A stretch of DNA of 64,000 nucleotides, taken from NCBI GenBank assembly GCA_015501055.1, contig JADNYV010000023.1, positions 248,001 to 312,000 on the forward strand, given 5' to 3'. Each line of letters begins with the position of its first letter. The first letter of the stretch is position 1. The notes under the pieces are model-generated. The model did no database searches. It was not told where the DNA came from and saw only the letters and a program-made list of their open reading frames with translations. The stretch comes from Mucidula mucida (lineage: Eukaryota; Basidiomycota; Agaricomycetes; Agaricales; Physalacriaceae). Of the stretch, positions 58,415 to 64,000 are shown one piece after another. A program made the translations under genes and the position numbers.

Positions 58415-59185
58415 ACCACCGCAATTAAAGTAATCCCCTCTATAACGCGCGAAAATCCTAATGTGTCTAAAACATTCAAAGATAAGTGAGATTCCCAAAG
58501 CATGATGGAATTTACATACCTTTATTCGTAGGACAATCTGCTGGATCATCACAGCACCGAATACACGCTCGCGGGCCTCGCGGCTCAACGTAGTGGTTGT
58601 ACCTACAGCAATTGAAGGTCAGCGAAAAAGACATGCTGCACTGAGCGTGCGACGGCGACGTACCCAAGGCAAACACTCCCTTGTGGATTCCCCTGTCCCC
58701 TATACCCGCCACTGGAATCGTACTGACCTCCCGCATCACTGGGAATGAGTTGCTCGAGTTTATGCATTCCTGTTACTGATTGAAGAAATCGTTAGCCCCA
58801 CGACGGTACGATCATCGAACACCAACATGCATTGAGTGTATCGTTTCCCATTCTTCCCCTTGCCCGACTTTAACGCGACTTGGCCCCTCCTTCCAAAAAT
58901 CCGCAGGGAGGTATCCCTGTATGTCCGTGTGGTGAGCAATACGTCTGCATCCCGCCCGGGTGCTCGCTGTCGCCGATAGATGTGTGCGGTGTGCGCGGTA
59001 CGATGAGGCTATGGAATCTGTAAATAAGACGACGGGTGTAAGAGGAAACTTGAAGCGTACCAGAATTTGTCGACGCTGGTGACATCCACAATGTTTTCAG
59101 GAGCTGCGCTTGGTACAGCATGAGAGAAAGCAACGAACTATGACAGCGCGAATGCAGAAAAGGATAGAAGGGATATAGGGGACAT
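58415..59185 (-). pseudogene. Broken paralogue of the GDSEHPGG secreted protein gene
   Basis: Same exon order as the intact gene at 34473-35267. The signal peptide MSPISLLSFSAFALS is interrupted by TAG, then VPSAAPENIVDVTSVDKFW; the next exon has LIVPRTPHTSIGDSEHPGGM and QTYCSPHG. Two frameshifts follow: the piece matching GTLPQNFWKKN lies in a second frame (GYLPADFWKEG) and the GGRYAQ match in a third (GKRYTQ). The next exon reads QLIPSDAGGQYDSSGG, then YNHYVEPRGPRACIRCC with five residues deleted, DDPADCPTNK, and a last exon with VIEG and a shifted YFNCGG. Introns are retained, so it arose by DNA duplication, not retroposition. Confidence 0.8.
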
Positions 59186-59700
59186 GGTGGCTATGTCTAC
59201 ACATTCCTGAGTTGATTCGACACAGACCAAGACGAGACGAGACTGTCTTGCGCCACTAGAAACCTGAACATTTGGAAGGAGCTAGGCGGTGTCATGAAGA
59301 AGTTCGTGGTCAACGAGACAGGCTCCAAACTGGATTTTGTTGTAAGTAGTGAAACCGTCCGGTGCTGGAGGTGCAACCGCCCTCATGTGTTAGACGATGT
59401 TGAGACGCCTGAGAGCCCAATATAGGCGCGGCTTCTCCCACGCCTTTTCCTCCTTCAACAGACATGTATTCCCTTCGTCCAAAAGATATCACCTGGCGTC
59501 ATCACAATAAGTATCAAAGCTGTATGTTCGAAGAGATCACACGGAGGAATTACCCATACATCGTCGTCCCTCAAATTTATGCATCGATTGTTGAGCAGTG
59601 ACACGGCCACACATACCCTGGTTCCGCGTACTACAGGCCTTCTGTCCGCCATGCTGGCGCACACGATTAAATATCTGGTATTCTCAAGTTCAGCTTTCCG
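59186..59700. other. Non-coding stretch in the pseudogene cluster
   Basis: Short frames on both strands without recognisable motifs. Confidence 0.3.
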
Positions 59701-59875
59701 TCAACCCATTGGATACAATCCTTTCAAAAACTGTCCTGCGTCGCGCTCTTCGAGAGAGCGATCGAGTCCTTCTCTGTAGAGATCTACAGGCAGGCTTCTC
59801 TCGACCTCGGAAACGTTCTCATCGTCTGAACGAATGATTGCCACCTCAAACCACGTCGGAGACCCGTTAAGAGGG
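59701..59875 (-). pseudogene. Fragment of the same family as the 57180 pseudogene
   Basis: Minus-strand reading GSPTWFEVAIIRSDDENVSE and VERSLPVDLYREGLDRSLEE matches the GSWTWFEAAIIRSDDD...YREGL region of the 57180-58094 copy at both DNA and protein level, in opposite orientation. Only this middle part is kept; the frame then runs into a stop. It has no insertion where the other copy has 11 extra bases. Confidence 0.6.
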
Positions 59876-60321
59876 CCTGTCAGCAGTAAACGAGCTGCCG
59901 TTAAACGAGGCAGCTCCTGACCACGAAGAAGCTGCTTACCTAGGCCCAGATATTGATCTGGCGCGCATGCATTAACGAAAATTTCGCTACCCACACGGCG
60001 TTTTTTTCGTTAGTGGCTAGCACATCAGCTGCCGTCGCAAATTAAGACCTTGTGATACAGCCCCACCAAGCAATGCCGATGCACCTTCCAAGAATCCGGT
60101 GACTAAACGCTAGAAATACATAGGCTGCAAACCAAAACGCGGTGGAAGACTGATGCTGACTTCTAATGTCAACGCGCGCATTCTGCTCCAACGGTGTAGT
60201 CATGTCGAACGGGTAACGCAGCGGCGAGGAAGGTGAACTGTCTATCAGATGTCTTGGCACGCGAGTTGTTGAAAATCATGATCCTTGATTTAAACCATGC
60301 CAAAGCATATATCCCGCTGAG
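59876..60321. other. Non-coding stretch
   Basis: No gene seen. A run of seven T lies near 60002. Confidence 0.3.
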
Positions 60322-61122
60322 CTATACAATCATCGTAAGGAACCGGGCGAGCCCAAGCGCGCGCCCACACAAGAAACCCCCCAGCGTATATGCGCCAGAC
60401 ACTACTGGCAGGGGTAAGTAGCAGAAATTACCAGCGGATCTAGGTAGATGCAAGCTAGAACGAACAGGGATATCAGATAGCCGGAACGAAACGAGGATAG
60501 GAACAGACCATCCGCTATGAGCAGTGTTCTGATTTGAACAACTTATAACCTGGCCTGAAATCAGATTGATTTTAAAAAAGGCACCGATGGAAACATTACC
60601 TCCGCCTTCGAGATATGAATCCATGGCGCTAAACGCATAGCGCTTTAACTCCCTCTCTAGCAGCCAGGCATCGTCGCAGGTGACGAAGCCGCAATCATGC
60701 AAAACGCAGATGGCCTCGATGAACCAGAGCCGCGAGCTGAATTCGACGGGGTGTATATTGCTCGTGTCGACCGTATTGAACGCGGCTGTGAGCTCCTGTA
60801 CAACGTCTGCAAAGTTCCCTAGGCCGTGGAGGTCTGCGAGGCGGACCATAGCCACGGCCTCTGCGCAGTGGAGAAAGTCTGTCGCGCTCTCCATGGCAAA
60901 GGCCCATCGTCCCGCCATGCCCTGGGTTGTGTGGAAGAGGGATCCGAGGGCGCCAACGGGTGTCTTGGACGCATCGGGTACGAAAAAGGCCCAGTCCCAG
61001 GTGGTGTAGTCGCCCCGGAAGAGGAGAACGGCGTACAGGCTGCCGCCGTCGAGAGATGGCCGCGAGATTTCCTCGGGTGGCGCGTCGCTGGCCATCGCGC
61101 TCGACGTCGTCGTGGCCGTCAT
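60322..61122 (-). CDS. Conserved basidiomycete protein (DUF6914-like, tentative), two exons
   Basis: The start at 61122 gives MTATTTSSAMASDAPPEEIS. The core is SLYAVLLFRGDYTTWDWAFF, VPDASKTPVGALGSLFHTTQ, MAGRWAFAMESATDFLHC, FNTVDTSNIHPVEFSSRLWF, IEAICVLHDCGFVTCDDAWL and LERELKRYAFSAMDSYLEGG. The intron after LEGG (donor GTAATG) keeps frame into GQVISCSNQNTAHSGWSV. A short N-terminal tail, a beta-rich start with a Trp-x-Trp and FHTT motif, then a helical part fit the small DUF6914-type proteins common in mushrooms; the family name is tentative. No signal peptide. The final segment (ALGLARFLTMIV) is less certain because another splice is possible there. Confidence 0.6.
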   Translation of the reverse strand: MTATTTSSAMASDAPPEEISRPSLDGGSLYAVLLFRGDYTTWDWAFFVPDASKTPVGALGSLFHTTQGMAGRWAFAMESATDFLHCAEAVAMVRLADLHGLGNFADVVQELTAAFNTVDTSNIHPVEFSSRLWFIEAICVLHDCGFVTCDDAWLLERELKRYAFSAMDSYLEGGGNVSIGAFFKINLISGQVISCSNQNTAHSGWSVPILVSFRLSDIPVRSSLHLPRSAGNFCYLPLPVVSGAYTLGGFLCGRALGLARFLTMIV

Positions 61123-61213
61123 GAATAGAGGAGGTGATTTTGAGGTACAATCGATCTCGCGTTATTTCGAATTATTGAGTGTGAGTCTAATAGGCGCATT
61201 GCGATCTAGAGAA

Positions 61214-61298
61214 TCCCTCTTAGCTCAGTGGTAGAGCGCGTCACTAGTATGCTGTAGGTGTCTATGACGAGGTCAGTCGTTCAAGTCGGCTAGAGGGA
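61214..61298 (+). tRNA. tRNA-Thr (anticodon AGT) with a 14-base intron
   Basis: Acceptor stem TCCCTCT pairs with AGAGGGA; D arm GCTC/GAGC; anticodon stem CGTCA/TGACG; T arm AGTCG-TTCAAGT-CGGCT. The anticodon AGT is at 61246-61248, and an intron of about 14 bases (61250-61263) sits just after position 37, the usual place in nuclear tRNA genes. CCA is not encoded, as normal in eukaryotes. A TTTTT at 61321-61325 is a likely RNA polymerase III terminator. Confidence 0.88.
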
Positions 61299-61320
61299 AA
61301 TGATGATCCGTCGATGTGCA

Positions 61321-61325
61321 TTTTT
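61321..61325 (+). terminator. Pol III terminator (T5)
   Basis: A run of five T lies 23 bases after the end of the tRNA-Thr gene, the usual signal ending Pol III transcripts. Confidence 0.55.
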
Positions 61326-62462
61326 GGCAAACATTTCTCTCATTCCAGTCAAATAGGGTGGCGCAGTAAATCTCTCGCTGCTCGGGGGTGTTTGTAAGTA
61401 GTGGCATTGATGCCAATTGCAAGAGGCACGTGCATCGACGCGTGACGTGGCGCTTGTTCTGCCACTCTTCGCGTCTTTGAGTACTTACCGTCCTACTGTC
61501 CATTCATGATCGCTTTTTAGCGGTTTGATTTAGCGTGCGTGAATTACTTGTAATATCACGTTGCCGTGGCGTCTGCGTCGTGGCCGTTTTCGTCACGGAG
61601 CATGCAGCCTATACAAGTTGCAACTCAGGAGCTTATCAGTCTCATGAAATCGAGGCTTCAACTTAACACACCCTTTGATAGAGGTAAATGCCTGCGATAG
61701 AGAACGACAATTATACTGAATACGAGTTAAAGCTCCAAATCTCGACCGCAGAAGCGTGGCGCCGTTTTATGTCCGTGCACGTTATGATACATGGACGGCG
61801 TTGAGATTGACGCGCTGCGCGGGTTAGCGAGATGAAGGTACACAATCGGGATCTACGTACTACAGGAGAGGCGCCGTCGAGTTAAAGTAGCCAGACTGTC
61901 GTAACGGATGGTGCAGCTAGTTCAAGACTAATTAAGGTCATGATGGTGAGGAAGATCTAGCAACTGAGTGAAGGAGGATCGAGGATCGAGGACAGTGTAA
62001 GAAATCTGATCTGGGTTCTTGGCCGGAAAGTTATCCTTTGAAGAGGCAATCGTTGTACTGGAAAGTTACAAGACATTCCAGCGTGAAGACGGACGTTCAT
62101 CTCCATGGAGTCAATGGAGGCGCGGAGGTGCTCGCTGTTTCCCGGACAGATTGAATAGAAAGACGGCAATCAGTGGCGTTGAGAACAGCTTGGCTGGTTC
62201 GAGGTCTACTTACGTTAGACGCCCTTTTTTTGTTCGTTCTACGACTCTCCAGCGTAAACATGTCGCCCAACATCACCACTTTCGTCATTGTGCAAGGAAC
62301 AATGGCATCCCAATGCGGCAGTCCTTTCCCATGTGCCTTTAGGAACATACGGTTCGGAAGCAATAACGATTTCTCACAAACTCTCCGACGACGACGACAA
62401 CGACAAGGCCTTGAGCTCGTCGTGTACGATAGTGACGACGACGACGAGTATATCCTTGTGCG
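61326..62462. other. Intergenic stretch before the last gene
   Basis: No gene with recognisable motifs. GAC-rich triplet tracts occur at about 62385-62405 and 62434-62450. The right part should hold the promoter of the next gene. Confidence 0.35.
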
Positions 62463-64000
62463 ATGGCTGGATTCCTTCGCAAAAAGTCCAAGCAGGAGCC
62501 AGCACCTAAACCCGCCCCTGCAGCTCCTCCTCCCTCGGCGCCGACCCCATTATATGCACGGTTCGGGGCCAGTTCAGCTGCGCCACCATCACCGACGACG
62601 TCTAGGATCGTGTCGGGCCCAATGGCATTGGGAAAACGGGAATCAATATCGCATCCGCGAAATACTGCGTCAGGAGCGCGAAGGAACGTCACAGGGCCTG
62701 CTGCGTCGTCGACATCTCTCGCGACGACGAAGAGCGGCAAATACGGCGTGAAGGAGACGTCGGGCGACGCGGCATTTGGCGACACGAATGCACCCCCTGC
62801 TTGGCGGCCGCCTGCAAGGGCCAATACGAGAAGACGACAACGCTGGGGCCAGCATTTGGCGATGACGCACCAACTCCTCCTCCATCCAAAAGGGACAAAC
62901 CTCTTCCAAACATATATCCGCCACGCGAGCCCAGTGACCTGCTTTCGTCCGTTCCTCCCCAGTCGACTCTCCCCCCAGTCGCCGGTTTTCCAACCGAGTG
63001 GTGCCTCCGGAAACCTACAATTCACGTACGGCGACGTCAGGGCAGGTCTCTGATCATTCAGCCGCGCTTGTGTCCATTCCCTCGTCCTCTGTACTCCCGC
63101 CTGCTGATCCGGAAAAGCCGCTATTTCCGCACGAATCGTTATTTTCTACGCCCAAGGCCCGACCAATACCCACGCCGGATCGCAATGTATCTGTGAATGC
63201 TCACCAACCGCGTATACCAACCCCCGCGAGTCCACCACAGCGCAGGGCGCCACACGAGGTAAGTGGATACTTCTTCTTTTTTTCAAGCCATCCTCCTTTA
63301 AGGTGTCCCCTTGTCCGGCACTTGAACATGCGCGGTTAGACTTCACGGTCGGTGATCTGCGCGAACCCGACGTAATAGTCCACGCGTTTTGCACTTAACT
63401 TTGTTGCGATTTTCCGTCACTCAACCTTTACTTATCTCGCCTGCTCAGCTTGACTCTACAGCGGACCTTGAGCCACCTCTTGCCCGATCAGACACGGTGC
63501 GTTTTTGACGTCACCCAAGCACGCCCTTCGCGCTAATTTTTCCTCTGCTATAAAGACCGAGATCTCCCAGGCCGTAATACCCCAAAACATCTCTCAGGCA
63601 AACAGCATGTCGACCACGACTACCACGACCATGTCTCCTACCGCCTACCACATGAACGGCCCACCTCGCAAGTCAAACAGTCAGCGCTCGCTCGCTGCTC
63701 CTGCGCGAGGAAAGCCGCTCATATTTGCGGCAATGACGACCGTTCCTCAGCCTCAGTCCAAGCCGCGCCAGAATACATACCCTCACAACTCTCCTCCCCA
63801 GCAGCAGCACGTTTACCGACATCCATACCCAAACTCATATCCTACTCCTCCGGCAGAGTACTCTCAACCAAGGTCGCGCCAAATTACATACCCTTCTCCT
63901 CCTCCGAATCCATATCCCTCCATGCCATTGGAGAATTCCCATCCCCCTGTCGCGGTGCATCAGCACCTCAATTCATCCACTGCTTCTCTTCCCGGCATCG
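62463..64000 (+). CDS. Pro/Ser-rich hypothetical protein, runs off the right edge
   Basis: The ATG at 62463 opens MAGFLRKKSKQEPAPKPAPA and PPPSAPTPLYARFGASSAAP, a basic then Pro-rich N-terminus. Protein-like sequence continues in three frames: up to NAPPAWRPP (about 62810), then KTTTLGPAFGDDAPTPPPSK (about 62830-62990), then VPPETYNSRTATSGQVSDHS (about 63000-63255). No GT...AG intron explains the two switches, so they are either real frameshifts or unusual introns. A donor GTAAGT near 63260 leads to LDSTADLEPPLARSDT near 63450, then another intron to TEISQAVIPQNISQANSM and a Gln/Pro/Tyr-rich tail open at the edge. Low complexity; no domain recognised. Confidence 0.45.

Noticed and set aside
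1..64000. CRISPR arrays, operons, ribosome binding sites, riboswitches, attachment sites
   Set aside because: Intron-rich fungal nuclear DNA; no regularly spaced repeats or bacterial gene organisation seen.

Overview
This window is nuclear DNA from a filamentous fungus, almost certainly a mushroom-forming basidiomycete (Agaricomycetes). Genes are broken by many short introns (about 45-70 bases) with GT...AG borders. Several families are typical of that class: a DUF6535 membrane protein, a tyrosine-rich seven-helix protein, a TKL-like kinase fold, GMC oxidoreductases, and a small secreted cysteine protein with a GDSEHPGG motif. Fungal copia and gypsy-type retroelements are also present. All gene models were spliced by eye, keeping the reading frame across each intron.

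Layout. 1-9.5 kb: the tail of an unknown gene, a zinc alcohol dehydrogenase (-), an 80-residue protein (+), a seven-helix membrane protein (+), a Ser/Pro-rich protein (+), a single-pass membrane protein (-) with a decayed copy of its 3' end beside it, and a possible 45-residue secreted peptide (-). 9.5-13.8 kb has no recognisable gene. 13.8-27 kb: amino acid permease (+), pyridoxamine-phosphate oxidase (+), GMC oxidoreductase (-), a cellular RNA-dependent RNA polymerase of the silencing type (-), and a BTB-like protein (-). 27.9-33.9 kb: a full ABCC/MRP-type ABC transporter (+). 34.4-50.1 kb: secreted cysteine protein (-), a basic nuclear-like protein (-), a large gene joining a kinase fold that lacks its catalytic Asp to armadillo-like repeats (-), a DUF2306 membrane protein (+), a zinc-ribbon protein (-), a four-helix membrane protein (+) and a DUF6535 protein (+).

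50.8-60 kb is a decay zone. A copia element with an intact 5' LTR but no reverse transcriptase is followed by a gypsy-type gag remnant. That remnant runs directly into the 3' half of a GH127/DUF1680-type glycosidase gene, which has lost its 5' half. Next come two broken copies of one fungal family and a broken paralogue of the 34.5 kb secreted protein gene. 60.3-64 kb: a conserved fungal protein (-), an intron-containing tRNA-Thr(AGT) (+), and the start of a Pro-rich protein running off the right edge (+).

The intact genes are mostly independent housekeeping or accessory genes (transport, redox, RNA silencing, vitamin B6); I see no operon-like system joining them. The most unusual items are the retroelement/GH127 junction, the kinase-dead-ARM protein, the intact/broken pair of secreted protein genes, and the partial duplication beside the single-pass membrane gene.
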